Positions 24,990 through 35,137 are shown, counted from the first letter of the stretch. The stretch: 64,000 nt of DNA from Salinimicrobium xinjiangense DSM 19287 (GCF_000423585.1 NZ_AUIG01000021.1:1-64000), one strand, 5' to 3'. Translations and numbers: made by a program. The notes: a model not told the origin generated them from the letters alone.

Positions 24990-26285
24990 CTATTCAACCC
25001 TTAAAATATAGGTATTCCTCTTTCCTTTATTAATGATCACGTACTTGTTATTAAGCAGGTCCTGAGGTGTGATGACATAATCTTCAGAAACTTTCTCTTT
25101 GTTTACAGAAATAGAATTCTCTTTTAAGGCTCTGCGCGCTTCGCCATTTGAACTCAGGAATTCTGTTTTGGCCGAAAGTGCAGCGATCATATCCAAACCT
25201 GCCTCTACCTCTTCCCTGTCCACTTTAGCTTGTGGCACTCCTTCAAAAACGTCGAGGAAAGTTGCTTCATTCAACTTCTTTAGATCCTGAGCAGTACTTT
25301 TTCCGAATAAAACTTCAGATGCCTGTACAGCATTGTCGTACTCTTCTCTGGAATGTACCATTATTGTGATCTCTTCGGCAAGTTTACGCTGTAACTGCCG
25401 CAGGTGAGGTGCTTCAGCATGTTCTTTTACAAGGTTTTCAATCTCTTCTTTGGAAAGGAAGGTGAAGATCTTGATAAAACGCTCTGCATCCTCGTCACTT
25501 GTATTCAGCCAGTACTGGTAAAATTTATAGGGAGAAGTCCTTTCAGAATCCAGCCAAATGTTTCCTGATTCACTCTTTCCAAATTTGGAACCATCCGCCT
25601 TGGTGATCAGCGGACAGGTGAGAGCGTAACCCTTTCCATCCCCGATTCTGCGAATAAGCTCTGTCCCGGTGGTAATATTTCCCCACTGGTCACTGCCACC
25701 CATTTGCAGGGTACAATCAAGTTCCCTGTAAAGATGTAGGAAATCATAGCCCTGTACCAACTGATAAGTAAATTCAGTAAAAGACATGCCTTCGGAAGCA
25801 TCTGAAGAAAGTCTTTTTTTGACACTCTCCTTGGACATCATATAATTCACTGTAATGTGCTTCCCAACATCCCGAATGAATTCCAGAAAACTGAAATTTT
25901 TCATCCAGTCATAGTTGTTCACCATTACAGCAGCATTCTCCTGGTCACTTTCAAAATCAAGAAATCGGGATAACTGATTTTTTAGGGCATTCTGGTTTTG
26001 CAACAAAGTCGCCTCATCAAGAAGGTTTCTTTCATTAGATTTTCCTGAAGGATCTCCAATCATTCCCGTCGCACCACCTACCAGTGCCACAGGCCGGTGA
26101 CCTGCCTCCTGCAGGTGCTTGAGCATCATTACTCCCACCAGGTGACCTATATGTAGAGAATCGGCAGTTGGATCAATCCCCACATAGGCAGAGCGAAACC
26201 CTTCCATTAGGTGCTCTTCGGTACCGGGCATTACATCATGGATCATCCCTCTCCAGGTCAATTCTTCAACAAAATTCTTTCTCAT
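24990..26285 (-). CDS. tyrS: Tyrosyl-tRNA synthetase
   Basis: This class I aminoacyl-tRNA synthetase charges tRNA-Tyr. The HIGH motif appears as SLHIGHL and KMSKS as [10 protein letters not shown]-terminal S4 RNA-binding domain is present. I chose ATG 26285 (MRKNFVEEL), the usual family beginning; an ATG five codons upstream (26300) is also possible. It is single-gene, facing a divergent epimerase promoter region. Confidence 0.96.
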   Translation of the reverse strand: MRKNFVEELTWRGMIHDVMPGTEEHLMEGFRSAYVGIDPTADSLHIGHLVGVMMLKHLQEAGHRPVALVGGATGMIGDPSGKSNERNLLDEATLLQNQNALKNQLSRFLDFESDQENAAVMVNNYDWMKNFSFLEFIRDVGKHITVNYMMSKESVKKRLSSDASEGMSFTEFTYQLVQGYDFLHLYRELDCTLQMGGSDQWGNITTGTELIRRIGDGKGYALTCPLITKADGSKFGKSESGNIWLDSERTSPYKFYQYWLNTSDEDAERFIKIFTFLSKEEIENLVKEHAEAPHLRQLQRKLAEEITIMVHSREEYDNAVQASEVLFGKSTAQDLKKLNEATFLDVFEGVPQAKVDREEVEAGLDMIAALSAKTEFLSSNGEARRALKENSISVNKEKVSEDYVITPQDLLNNKYVIINKGKRNTYILRVE

Positions 26286-26367
26286 TTTAATACTTTTCAA
26301 ATAAAAACAGCCGTAAAGATACCATAAACCATCATTTTTCCTACCCGCTTTTAACTATATTTACCCC

Positions 26368-27387
26368 ATGATTTTAGTTACCGGAGGCACAGGATTAGTG
26401 GGTTCGCATTTGCTGCTGGATCTTATTTCAGAGGGAAAAAATGTGCGGGCAATATACCGCACTCAGGAAAGTCTTGAGGCTGTAAAAAAGGTTTTCTCCT
26501 ATACACATCCGGAAGCTGAAGCCCTTGAGCTTTTCGATAAAATTGAATGGCAGAAGGCTGATATTACCGATGTACCATCTCTCGCCCCGGCTTTTGAGAA
26601 TGTGGATCTGGTGTACCACTGTGCAGCCATGGTATCTTTCGATACCTCAAAAGATAATGAACTGCGAAAGGTCAACATTGAAGGAACTGCCAACGTGGTC
26701 AACTTTTGCATTAAAAATGAAGTAAAAAAACTTTGTTTTGTTAGTTCCATTGCAACTTTTGACCTCAAACCCGGAGAAAAGGAAATTACCGAAACCTCGT
26801 TCTGGAATAAGGAACTAAACCATAGCATGTACGCCATCACCAAATACGGAGCAGAAATGGAAGTGTGGCGGGCAAGTCAGGAGGGCATCCCCGTTATCAT
26901 AGTTAATCCCGGAGTCATTATTGGCCCAGGTTTCTGGAATAGTGGCAGTGGAAAGATATTTTCAAAAGTAAATTCCGGACTTGATTATCACTTCCCTAAA
27001 ACCACAGGTTTTGTCGGGGTTTGGGATGTGGTAAAAGTCATGCAGCTATTAATGTATTCTTCTGTGAGGAATGAGGAGTTTATTTTAGTATCAGAAAATC
27101 TTTCCTTTAAAAAGGTCTTTGAAATGACCGCAGAAGAACTTGGAAAACCTGCACCCTCTAAAAGGCTAAAAAAATGGATGGTTTTCACCGGCTGGATCTG
27201 GCAGGAGGCTTCCGGGGTATTCTCTAACAGGGAAAAACATCTTGATAGCAGGTCTTCAAAAAGCCTTTTTCAGCACAGCTTTTATTCTGCTGAAAAAATT
27301 AAAGCTGAATTGAATTATAATTTTCAACCTGTGCACCAGGTGATTGAACGTACTTCAAAGATGTTCAAAGAGGAACACACTACCTGA
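26368..27387 (+). CDS. NAD-dependent epimerase/dehydratase (extended SDR)
   Basis: This 339-residue Rossmann protein has the NAD(P) motif LVTGGTGLVGSHLL at the N-terminus and the YxxxK catalytic pair (YAITKYG). The family covers sugar-nucleotide epimerases, dihydroflavonol-type reductases and related enzymes; the substrate cannot be told. Its last 8 bases overlap the convergent DUF4296 gene. The sequence TATATTTA just upstream is a -7-like box. Confidence 0.85.
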   Translation: MILVTGGTGLVGSHLLLDLISEGKNVRAIYRTQESLEAVKKVFSYTHPEAEALELFDKIEWQKADITDVPSLAPAFENVDLVYHCAAMVSFDTSKDNELRKVNIEGTANVVNFCIKNEVKKLCFVSSIATFDLKPGEKEITETSFWNKELNHSMYAITKYGAEMEVWRASQEGIPVIIVNPGVIIGPGFWNSGSGKIFSKVNSGLDYHFPKTTGFVGVWDVVKVMQLLMYSSVRNEEFILVSENLSFKKVFEMTAEELGKPAPSKRLKKWMVFTGWIWQEASGVFSNREKHLDSRSSKSLFQHSFYSAEKIKAELNYNFQPVHQVIERTSKMFKEEHTT

Positions 27388-27886
27388 CGGTATCCTGAAA
27401 AACTTTTCTTTCTCTCTTTCGCGAAACCGGTTGTGGCAGATTAATCAAAATCGTGTCCTGAAGCAGGGAATCGACCTGTCTCTTGTTAAGGGTATCAGAT
27501 TTAATTAGCTTTCTTATTGAATCCTGCCTCTTTTCTTCAACTTCCCTGATGGAATCATACTTCTGCATAAGCGTTTCCAGCCTTACTTTCACCTTGTCAT
27601 AGATCCTTTGGTACTGCTTGTAATTTTCTGCATAATAATTATTACTCCGCACCAGTTGCACGCTGTCTATCCCAAATTTCTCCATAAGGTATGGATAGGG
27701 ATTAATTCCCTTTTCCTCCATAAGAGCCTTGTTATAACTGCGGGCACCGTGAAGCAGGGAGATCTCGGTTAGCACGTCCACCATCTTATTCTCGGGTATG
27801 AGATCGTCAGGTTTGGGGGTGCGGTTAATTTCCTGACAGGAAACAATTACAGAAAAGATAACTATGACTGAGACTATCTTCTTCAT
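27380..27886 (-). CDS. DUF4296 lipoprotein
   Basis: This 168-residue lipoprotein of Bacteroidota family DUF4296 has a lipobox (IFSVIVSC, about residues 10-17). A helical region follows with PDDLIPENKMVDVLTEISLL, the family signature, and a basic, coiled-coil-prone C-terminal half. The function is unknown. I set the start at 27886, giving MKKIVSVIV; a 25-residue longer frame would hide the signal peptide. It lies directly after pyrC (2 bp from its stop), so both are probably on one transcript. Confidence 0.82.
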   Translation of the reverse strand: MKKIVSVIVIFSVIVSCQEINRTPKPDDLIPENKMVDVLTEISLLHGARSYNKALMEEKGINPYPYLMEKFGIDSVQLVRSNNYYAENYKQYQRIYDKVKVRLETLMQKYDSIREVEEKRQDSIRKLIKSDTLNKRQVDSLLQDTILINLPQPVSRKRERKVFQDTVR

Positions 27887-27887
27887 A

Positions 27888-29228
27888 TTAACGGTCAAAC
27901 GTGAGACGTTCGGCTTTGACAAATGAATTAAATTTAAAGTTCCTGTACACCAGGTTTCCATTTACAAAGGTATGGGTCACACGAGATTTAAAGGTGATTC
28001 CTTCAAAGGGGGACCAGCCGCATTTGTATAAGGTATTGCCGGGTTGTACCGCCCAGGGGGCGTTAAGATCCACCAAAACAAGGTCTGCCTTATAACCTTC
28101 CTTTATAAAACCACGTTTTTCAATATCAAACAAAATAGCAGGATTGTGACAGAATTTTTCCACTATTTTTTCAAGACTAATCTTTCCCTGATGATGCATT
28201 TGCAACAAGGCAGGTAAAGCATGCTGTACCAAAGGCCCTCCACTGGGTGCTTTTGTGTAAACATTCTTTTTCTCTTCCTTGGTATGTGGAGCATGATCTG
28301 TAGCCAGAACATCAATTTTGTTTTCTATGAGACCTTTTAGAAGGGCATCCTGATCTTTTTTAGTTTTTACAGCCGGATTCCATTTAATAAAAGTTCCTTT
28401 TTTCTGGTAATCTTCCTCATTAAACCATAGATGGTGAATACAAACTTCTGCTGTGATCTTTTTGTCCTTCAGTGCTTTTTTACTGTCAAAGAGTTTCAAT
28501 TCTTTTGCGGTAGAAAGATGAAATACATGAAGTCTTGCCCCGGTTTTTTTTGCAAGGGCAACTGCCCTTGAAGAAGAAATGTAGCAAGCTTCTTCACTCC
28601 TGATCTTTGGATGCAACTCTATGGGAATATCCTCCCCATAACGCTCTATACATTCCTGAAGATTATTTTGAATTGTCTTCTCATCTTCACAATGAGCTGC
28701 AATTATTACAGGAGATTCTTTAAAGATATTTTCCAGCACCTTCTCATCATCAACAAGCATATTTCCAGTAGAAGATCCGAGAAAAAGCTTAAGGGCCGGG
28801 ACCTTTTTGGGATCTATTTTCCTTATCTCTTCAAGGTTATCATTGGTTCCCCCAAACATAAAACCATAATTGGCATAAGAGGTTTCTTCTGCAATCTTAT
28901 ATTTTTCCTCAAGCAACTCAATGGTAGTGGTTTGAGGCTGGGTATTAGGCATTTCGAAATAAGAGGTGATACCTCCTGCAACTGCAGCCCGGGAACCGGT
29001 CTCAATATTTTCTTTGTGAGTCAATCCCGGCTCCCTGAAATGAACCTGATCATCGATCAAGCCCGGAAAAAGATAATTCCCCTCGGCATCAACTATAGTA
29101 AGATCAGGAGATTTGGCACTAATACTCGTAGCAATCTCTTTTATATATCCTTCCTCAATAAAAACATCCCCTTCGAAGATCTCCCCTTCATTGACAATCT
29201 TTGCATTCTTAATTAAAACCTTCTTCAT
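27888..29228 (-). CDS. pyrC: Dihydroorotase
   Basis: This class I dihydroorotase of 446 residues forms dihydroorotate in pyrimidine synthesis. It shows DDQVHFREPGLTHKE, the lysine in LKLFLGSSTGNM (carboxylated metal bridge), AAHCEDE, HVFHLST and ATDHAPHT. In most class I enzymes the first motif is DxHxH; here it reads D-Q-V-H, so one usual zinc ligand is Gln. The other residues remain, so activity is plausible. It overlaps the downstream glycosyltransferase stop by 1 bp. Confidence 0.92.
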   Translation of the reverse strand: MKKVLIKNAKIVNEGEIFEGDVFIEEGYIKEIATSISAKSPDLTIVDAEGNYLFPGLIDDQVHFREPGLTHKENIETGSRAAVAGGITSYFEMPNTQPQTTTIELLEEKYKIAEETSYANYGFMFGGTNDNLEEIRKIDPKKVPALKLFLGSSTGNMLVDDEKVLENIFKESPVIIAAHCEDEKTIQNNLQECIERYGEDIPIELHPKIRSEEACYISSSRAVALAKKTGARLHVFHLSTAKELKLFDSKKALKDKKITAEVCIHHLWFNEEDYQKKGTFIKWNPAVKTKKDQDALLKGLIENKIDVLATDHAPHTKEEKKNVYTKAPSGGPLVQHALPALLQMHHQGKISLEKIVEKFCHNPAILFDIEKRGFIKEGYKADLVLVDLNAPWAVQPGNTLYKCGWSPFEGITFKSRVTHTFVNGNLVYRNFKFNSFVKAERLTFDR

Positions 29229-29959
29229 TATATTGTCATCTTGTTAAACAAGCTATTAATTTTCATTTTCACTACTCCAAATACCGCCTCCCATATAATG
29301 GAGCCGCTCATTTTGGATGTACCTCTTGTACGGTCGGTAAAAATAACCGGCACTTCCACAATCTTAAATTGAGAAAGATATGCTTTAAACTTCATTTCAA
29401 TTTGAAAAGCATAACCTACAAATTTAATTTTGTCAAGGTGAATTCTTTCCAGGACTTCCCTTTTGTAACATACAAATCCCGCTGTAGTATCTTCTACAGG
29501 CATTGCAGTTATTAACCTCACATACTTCGAGGCCAACCAGGAAAGCAGTACCCTGCTCATTGGCCAGTTTACAACATTCACACCGGTCTTGTAACGGGAA
29601 CCGACTGCGACGTCCGCCCCACCACGACTACAGGCATTATATAGCCGGATAAGATCATTCGGGTTGTGAGAAAAATCGGCATCCATTTGAAAGATGTACC
29701 GGTATTCTCCTTTCAGCACCCACTTAAATCCTTCAATATAGGCCGTACCCAGACCGGATTTCCCTTTGCGCTCTATTAAAAATAATTGATCCTGATAGGT
29801 CGGCTGAAGTGATTTTACAATCTCCGCAGTTTTATCGGGAGAGCTATCATCCACCACCAAAATATGAAAATTGCGCTGGAGAGAAAATACATTCCTGATG
29901 ATCCGCTCAATATTCTCTTTTTCGTTATAGGTGGGTATTATAACGATCCCATCTGGCAT
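29228..29959 (-). CDS. Polyprenol monophosphomannose synthase-like glycosyltransferase (GT2)
   Basis: This 243-residue GT-A enzyme opens with VIIPTYNEKENIERII and shows DDSSPDKTAEIV, FQMDADFSHNP and a C-terminal RTRGTSKMSG, typical of dolichol/polyprenol phosphate mannose synthase-like transferases. It moves a sugar from a nucleotide donor to a lipid phosphate on the cytoplasmic face. The lipid and sugar are unknown. It is upstream of pyrC with a 1-bp overlap, and divergent from the DUF4271-hemD pair. Confidence 0.88.
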   Translation of the reverse strand: MPDGIVIIPTYNEKENIERIIRNVFSLQRNFHILVVDDSSPDKTAEIVKSLQPTYQDQLFLIERKGKSGLGTAYIEGFKWVLKGEYRYIFQMDADFSHNPNDLIRLYNACSRGGADVAVGSRYKTGVNVVNWPMSRVLLSWLASKYVRLITAMPVEDTTAGFVCYKREVLERIHLDKIKFVGYAFQIEMKFKAYLSQFKIVEVPVIFTDRTRGTSKMSGSIIWEAVFGVVKMKINSLFNKMTI

Positions 29960-30036
29960 AAAATACTTTTGGACAAATGTAACTATTTTTAAAGTTTAGG
30001 ATTCAGTTTTAAGATGTCTTTTAATCGTTTATATTT

Positions 30037-30044
30037 TACCTTTG
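30037..30044 (+). promoter_or_regulatory. -7 box TACCTTTG upstream of DUF4271-hemD
   Basis: This is a perfect TAnnTTTG match 16 bp before the TTG start at 30060. It supports a short leader and the choice of TTG as start. Confidence 0.55.
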
Positions 30045-30059
30045 TAGAAAATAAATTTA

Positions 30060-30728
30060 TTGGAAGCTATAGAAAGACACGCAGTTTCACAAGACTGGAT
30101 CACCTTATTAATGGTGCTGGCTTTTGTGTTACTGGTGGTGGCCAAATATGTATTTTCCCAGCGTTTTGCTCACTTCACTATGTTATTTGCCACAGATAAG
30201 TACCTCCTGCTTAAAGGTAAGGATCCTAATCTTTTTCACCCTTTCAATATTGTAATGTTTGCAGTTAATGTAATTTCTGTAGGTTTATTCATCTACATTT
30301 TCTACCTCACCTTTGCAGATCCTTCTCCCGAAAGACCAAAAGTTTTGTTCCTGCGCATTGTAACCGCATATACTGCTTTTGTCCTGCTAAAGTTCTCTCT
30401 CGAAAAAATAATTGCAGATGTCATTTCCGTAAATCAAAGGATGAACTATTACCTGTTTTATAAGCTCAGTTACCGGAATTTCATGTCTCTGATTCTCTTG
30501 CCGGTAGTTATCTTCCTAATCTATGTTTGGCACCCTACCAGTTTAATATTATTCATCATTCTTGGAATTATCCTGCTCATGAATTTTATAACTCTGATAA
30601 GCGTGTTCAGAAAAAACAGCCAGTTTATTTTCAACAATTGGTTTTATTTTATTTTGTATCTTTGCGCACTTGAAATTGGCCCCTATTATATTTTATATAA
30701 GACGGTTACCAGCTTGCAGGGCGAATAA
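30060..30728 (+). CDS. DUF4271 integral membrane protein
   Basis: This 222-residue membrane protein has about six hydrophobic helices of the Bacteroidota family DUF4271. The start is TTG 30060; the next in-frame Met (residue 18) would cut into the first helix. DUF4271 genes are commonly found beside hemD, as here, with a 5-bp gap to it. The function is unknown; a link to heme synthesis or gliding has only been guessed from context. Confidence 0.82.
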   Translation: MEAIERHAVSQDWITLLMVLAFVLLVVAKYVFSQRFAHFTMLFATDKYLLLKGKDPNLFHPFNIVMFAVNVISVGLFIYIFYLTFADPSPERPKVLFLRIVTAYTAFVLLKFSLEKIIADVISVNQRMNYYLFYKLSYRNFMSLILLPVVIFLIYVWHPTSLILFIILGIILLMNFITLISVFRKNSQFIFNNWFYFILYLCALEIGPYYILYKTVTSLQGE

Positions 30729-30739
30729 AAAAAATGTAT

Positions 30740-31492
30740 ATGAAAGTGAAAACAATTTTGGTTTCCCAGCCAGAACCGAAGGTTGAAAATTCTCCTTATT
30801 TTGATCTTGAAGAAAAACAAAAAGTTAAGATAGACTTCATCCCTTTTATTCATGTTGAAGGGGTCTCTTCAAAGGATGTAAGACAACAAAAGGTAGATCT
30901 TTCAAACTATACTGCCATTATACTCACCAGCCGTAACTCTGTAGATCATTTTTTCAGAATTGCCGAAGAAATGAGGTTCAAAGTACCCGATACGCTTAAA
31001 TATTTTTGTCAAAGTGAGGCAGTAGCTTATTACCTGCAGAAGTATGTAGTATATAGAAAGAGAAAGATTTATGTGGGAAAAAGAACATTTGCCGAGCTTT
31101 CTCCTCTTATAAAAAAATATAAAAACGAGAAGTTCCTTTTACCATCCTCAGACATGCTGAAACCGGATGTTCCCAAAACCCTGAACAAGTTAGGAGTGGA
31201 TTGGAAGAAAGCGATATTTTATAAAACCGTAGTCAGTGATCTTTCACATCTTAGGGAGGTATTTTACGATATTCTGGTGTTTTTTAGCCCCAGCGGGATT
31301 AAATCTTTGTTCGAAAACTTTCCTGATTTTAAACAGAAGGATACCAAAATTGCTGTTTTCGGAAATACTACAGTAAAAGCTGCAAAAGAACATGGTCTAG
31401 TAGTAAACATTCAGGCACCAACGCCCGAAACTCCCTCTATGACGATGGCTCTTGAAAAATACATTAAAGAACAAAATAAGAAGGTTCAATAA
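30740..31492 (+). CDS. hemD: Uroporphyrinogen-III synthase
   Basis: This 250-residue two-lobe protein of the HemD family cyclises hydroxymethylbilane in heme synthesis. The family is weakly conserved; SQPEP at the start, LTSRNSVDHFF, the LLPSSD loop, and VFFSPSGIKSLF are recognisable. I chose ATG 30740 (MKVKTIL) over ATG 30734. It follows the DUF4271 gene, and a strong terminator follows at 31513. Confidence 0.88.
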   Translation: MKVKTILVSQPEPKVENSPYFDLEEKQKVKIDFIPFIHVEGVSSKDVRQQKVDLSNYTAIILTSRNSVDHFFRIAEEMRFKVPDTLKYFCQSEAVAYYLQKYVVYRKRKIYVGKRTFAELSPLIKKYKNEKFLLPSSDMLKPDVPKTLNKLGVDWKKAIFYKTVVSDLSHLREVFYDILVFFSPSGIKSLFENFPDFKQKDTKIAVFGNTTVKAAKEHGLVVNIQAPTPETPSMTMALEKYIKEQNKKVQ

Positions 31493-31512
31493 AAGATCTT
31501 CTCATAGAAATA

Positions 31513-31536
31513 AAAAACCGGCAGTTGCCGGTTTTT
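31513..31536. terminator. Bidirectional terminator between hemD and pckA
   Basis: The perfect stem AAAAACCGGCA / TGCCGGTTTTT with a 2-base centre (effectively a 4-base loop) has T-runs on both strands. It lies between convergent genes. Confidence 0.9.
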
Positions 31537-31558
31537 TTTATTGATTACAATACAAGGA

Positions 31559-33160
31559 TTACGAGGCATTTGGTGCGCCCGCCATAATTTCTGCATTTGC
31601 CTGTTTTTCAAATTTCTGAAAATTCTGCTGGAAGGAAGTAGCCAGGGTCTTCGCTTTTCTATCGTAGGCCTCTTTATCTCTCCATGTATTCCGCGGATTC
31701 AAGACCTCAGAAGGCACATTTTCACATTCAAGAGGCATCTGCAAACCAAAAATCGGATGCTCCTGGAATTCTACATTTTCCAGTTTCCCCTCAAGGGCAG
31801 AGGAGATCATTTCTCTGGTATATCTTAACTTCATTCTGGAACCAACACCATAAGGTCCTCCGGTCCATCCGGTATTAACAAGCCATACATTTACATTATT
31901 CTCCTTCATTTTGGCACTTAACATTTCTGCATATTTGGTGGGGTGCAGGGGCATGAATGGTGCTCCAAAACAAGCAGAAAAACTTGGCACCGGTTCATCA
32001 ACTCCGGCTTCTGTTCCGGCTACTTTGGCCGTATATCCACTAATAAAGTGATAGGCTGCCTGGCCCGGGGTAAGTTTACTAATTGGAGGCAATACTCCAA
32101 AAGCATCTGCTGTGAGAAAAAAGATATTCTTCGGATTCTCCCCTATAGAGGGCTCCTGTATGTTGTCAATGTGATAAATGGGGTAACTCACCCTTGTATT
32201 TTGAGTGATATCGGTGTTTTCAAAATCCACTTCTCCATTATTATCAAGGATGACATTTTCCAGAATGGCTCCCGGTCTTATTGCCCGAAAGATATCCGGT
32301 TCATTTTCTTCGGTAAGATTGATCACCTTAGCATAACAACCCCCTTCAAAATTAAATACCCGGTTTTCTTTAGTCCATCCATGCTCATCATCCCCTATTA
32401 GCTTTCTCTCAGGATCTGCCGAAAGGGTTGTTTTCCCTGTACCCGATAAACCGAAAAAAATAGCTGTATCTCCATCCTCTCCCACATTGGCAGAACAGTG
32501 CATGGGTAAGGTGTTCTTATCTACCGGAAGGATAAAGTTCAAGGCAGAAAAAATTCCTTTCTTGATTTCTCCTGTATATCCTGTACCTCCTATTAAAGCG
32601 ATCTTTTTAGTGAAGTTCAATATGGCGAAGTTGTGCTGCCGAGTTCCATCTACTTCAGGATCTGCTTTAAAACCTGGGGCATTGACCACCAGCCAGTCCT
32701 CTTTGAAATTATCCAGCTCGTTATCCTCTGGACGAAGGAACATATTATAGGCAAATAAATTTGACCATGGATATTCGTTGATCACCCTGATGTTTAGTCT
32801 GTAGTCATCATCTGCACATGCATAGGAGTCACGTGCGAAGACTTCTTTGCCCGACAGATAGTCTGTGACTTTTTCATAAAGAGCATCAAATTTTCCCGGA
32901 TCAAAAGGGATATTGATATCTCCCCACCAGACCCTGTCTTTGGTAATATCATCCTCTACTATGAACCTGTCCTTGGGAGATCTTCCTGTAAATTCTCCTG
33001 TATTGACAGCCAAAGCCCCCGAAGAAGCTTCTACTCCCTGTCCTTTTTCAATTGTGATCTCATGTAGCTCCTGTGGAGAGAGTTGATAATGGATTTCTGC
33101 ATTAGTAATACCATACTGCTCCAGCGCAATCGTTTTCGTAAGTCGTTTTTTAGCCAACAT
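31559..33160 (-). CDS. pckA: Phosphoenolpyruvate carboxykinase (ATP)
   Basis: This 533-residue gluconeogenic enzyme converts oxaloacetate and ATP to PEP. It contains the kinase-1a P-loop GLSGTGKTTLSADP, the metal-binding LIGDDEHGW, TGEFTGRSPKDRFIV near the N-terminus and a conserved NTGWTGGPYGVG. Length and order match ATP-type PckA. A TACTTTTG -7 box (33194-33201, minus) is 34 bp upstream. Confidence 0.96.
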   Translation of the reverse strand: MLAKKRLTKTIALEQYGITNAEIHYQLSPQELHEITIEKGQGVEASSGALAVNTGEFTGRSPKDRFIVEDDITKDRVWWGDINIPFDPGKFDALYEKVTDYLSGKEVFARDSYACADDDYRLNIRVINEYPWSNLFAYNMFLRPEDNELDNFKEDWLVVNAPGFKADPEVDGTRQHNFAILNFTKKIALIGGTGYTGEIKKGIFSALNFILPVDKNTLPMHCSANVGEDGDTAIFFGLSGTGKTTLSADPERKLIGDDEHGWTKENRVFNFEGGCYAKVINLTEENEPDIFRAIRPGAILENVILDNNGEVDFENTDITQNTRVSYPIYHIDNIQEPSIGENPKNIFFLTADAFGVLPPISKLTPGQAAYHFISGYTAKVAGTEAGVDEPVPSFSACFGAPFMPLHPTKYAEMLSAKMKENNVNVWLVNTGWTGGPYGVGSRMKLRYTREMISSALEGKLENVEFQEHPIFGLQMPLECENVPSEVLNPRNTWRDKEAYDRKAKTLATSFQQNFQKFEKQANAEIMAGAPNAS

Positions 33161-33193
33161 AAAAAGTTTAGTTGTGTGGTTTGTTTAGGGGAA

Positions 33194-33201
33194 CAAAAGT
33201 A
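33194..33201 (-). promoter_or_regulatory. -7 box TACTTTTG upstream of pckA
   Basis: The minus strand carries a perfect TAnnTTTG about 34 bp before the pckA ATG. A -33 TTG is not evident. The predicted leader is about 25 nt. Confidence 0.5.
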
Positions 33202-33238
33202 GAAAAACTTAGAAAGAAACAGCGGGAGCTATTTTCTT

Positions 33239-33628
33239 TTATTTCTTTTTTAACTTAAAGAAGCTGATTAGTAACACAATCCATGCGAAAATCATCAACA
33301 TTCCTCCAACAGGTGTTATAAGGGCAATTACCCGAAAATCAAATGAAGTGAGGCTATTAGTGGCTAAAAGGTAAATTGAACCGGAAAAAAACAACACCCC
33401 AAAAACTGTTAAGTAGAAGCAAATTTTTTTAACTTTTTCTGAGGCTACAGGTAGTCCTCCCAAAAACAGAAGAAATAAAGCATTGTACATCTGGTATTTA
33501 ACTCCTGTTTCAAAAGTTTCTAAACTTTCCAGGCCTATTGCTGATTTTAAACCATGAGCAGCAAATGCTCCAAATATAATTGCTGTTACCCCAAATATTC
33601 CGCCGGCTATTAATAAGCTCCTGTTCAT
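33239..33628 (-). CDS. DUF423 membrane protein
   Basis: This 129-residue small membrane protein has four hydrophobic helices of the DUF423/YgdD family, with the signature ITGAFGAHGLK here as IIFGAFAAHGLK near the start. The function is not established. It is single-gene, divergent from the saccharopine dehydrogenase gene. Confidence 0.88.
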   Translation of the reverse strand: MNRSLLIAGGIFGVTAIIFGAFAAHGLKSAIGLESLETFETGVKYQMYNALFLLFLGGLPVASEKVKKICFYLTVFGVLFFSGSIYLLATNSLTSFDFRVIALITPVGGMLMIFAWIVLLISFFKLKKK

Positions 33629-33707
33629 AGTATAATTTTTAAAGACGCCTCCAATTAATTACATTCGTTATCCAAACAATTAACAAACATACTCAAAGTT
33701 TAGCCTT

Positions 33708-35081
33708 ATGCGCAAAATTCTTATCATAGGTGCGGGGAAATCCACATCTGTCCTCATTGAATATTTATTACAAAAATCTGAAAGCGAAAACATCGAGATC
33801 ATCATCGGAGATCTCATTGTGGAAAACGCCCGGAAACTTGCAGGAGAACATCGCAGGGCAAGAGCGATGCAACTGGATATTTTTGAGAAAAACGAAAGAG
33901 AACAGGCTGTTCAGGATGCCGATCTTGTAATATCCATGCTTCCGGCAAGATTTCACATAGAAGTAGCCAAAGACTGTCTAAGGTTTGGGCGGAATATGGT
34001 TACAGCTTCTTATGTGAGTGATGAAATGCAGCAACTGGATGAGGAGGTTAGGAAGAAAGGTCTGGTATTTATGAACGAGATAGGGGTAGATCCGGGAATA
34101 GATCATATGAGTGCAATGAAGGTTATTGACCGTATTCGTCAACAGGGCGGAAAAATGCTGCTTTTCGAATCTTTTACCGGCGGACTGGTTGCTCCCGAAA
34201 GTGATACGAATCTCTGGAACTATAAATTTACCTGGAATCCCAGAAACGTAGTAGTTGGGGGACAAGGGGGCGTAGCGAAATTTTTACAGGAGGGGAAGTT
34301 CAAATATATCCCATACAACCGTCTCTTTAGAAGGACCGAATTTCTGGAGGTTAAGAAGTATGGGAAATTTGAGGTCTATGCCAACAGGAATTCTCTCAAA
34401 TATAAAAGCATATACGGACTCGATGATATCCTCACATTATATCGTGGAACTATACGGCGGGTAGGCTTCAGCCGTGCATGGAATATGTTTGTGCAACTGG
34501 GGATGACAGATGACAGTTACACCATGGAAAATTCCGAAGAGATGAGCTACCGTGATTTTGTCAATTCCTTTCTTCCATATTCCCCTACAGATTCAGTAGA
34601 ATTAAAATTCAGACACAACCTCAAAATAGATCAGGATGACATCATGTGGGATAAACTTCTGGAACTTGATATTTTCAATCCGGATAAGAAAGTTGGTCTA
34701 AAAAACGCGACCCCGGCAGAGATCCTGCAGAAGATATTAATGGAAAAATGGACCCTTTCTCCCGAAGACAAAGACATGATCGTTATGTATCACAAATTTG
34801 GCTACGAGATCAATGGGGAACAAAAACAAATTGATTCCACCATGGTACATATCGGAGAGGATCAAACCCGCACTGCTATGGCACGAACAGTAGGATTACC
34901 TGTAGGTATAGCAGCGCTAAAGATCCTTAACGGCACAATTTCTACCCCGGGAGTACAAATTCCTATCACAAAAGAGATTTATGACCCTATCCTGAAGGAA
35001 CTGGAAGAGAATGGAATTTCCTTTAAGGAAGAAAAAAAAGAATACCTGGGATACAACCCTTTTGGAGAGGTAGGGAATTAA
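33708..35081 (+). CDS. Saccharopine dehydrogenase family protein
   Basis: This 457-residue Rossmann-fold dehydrogenase has the NAD(P) motif ILIIGAGKSTSVLIEYLL at the N-terminus, a DADLVISMLP region and the long C-terminal catalytic domain. In bacteria such enzymes work in lysine breakdown via saccharopine/aminoadipate semialdehyde. With gcdH in the same window a lysine-degradation role is attractive, but the loci are 30 kb apart, so this is inference. Confidence 0.88.
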   Translation: MRKILIIGAGKSTSVLIEYLLQKSESENIEIIIGDLIVENARKLAGEHRRARAMQLDIFEKNEREQAVQDADLVISMLPARFHIEVAKDCLRFGRNMVTASYVSDEMQQLDEEVRKKGLVFMNEIGVDPGIDHMSAMKVIDRIRQQGGKMLLFESFTGGLVAPESDTNLWNYKFTWNPRNVVVGGQGGVAKFLQEGKFKYIPYNRLFRRTEFLEVKKYGKFEVYANRNSLKYKSIYGLDDILTLYRGTIRRVGFSRAWNMFVQLGMTDDSYTMENSEEMSYRDFVNSFLPYSPTDSVELKFRHNLKIDQDDIMWDKLLELDIFNPDKKVGLKNATPAEILQKILMEKWTLSPEDKDMIVMYHKFGYEINGEQKQIDSTMVHIGEDQTRTAMARTVGLPVGIAALKILNGTISTPGVQIPITKEIYDPILKELEENGISFKEEKKEYLGYNPFGEVGN

Positions 35082-35137
35082 TATTCAGGCACCTGTAACT
35101 GATCCTTATCAGGTTCTGAGAGTTTTTACTTTTATTA

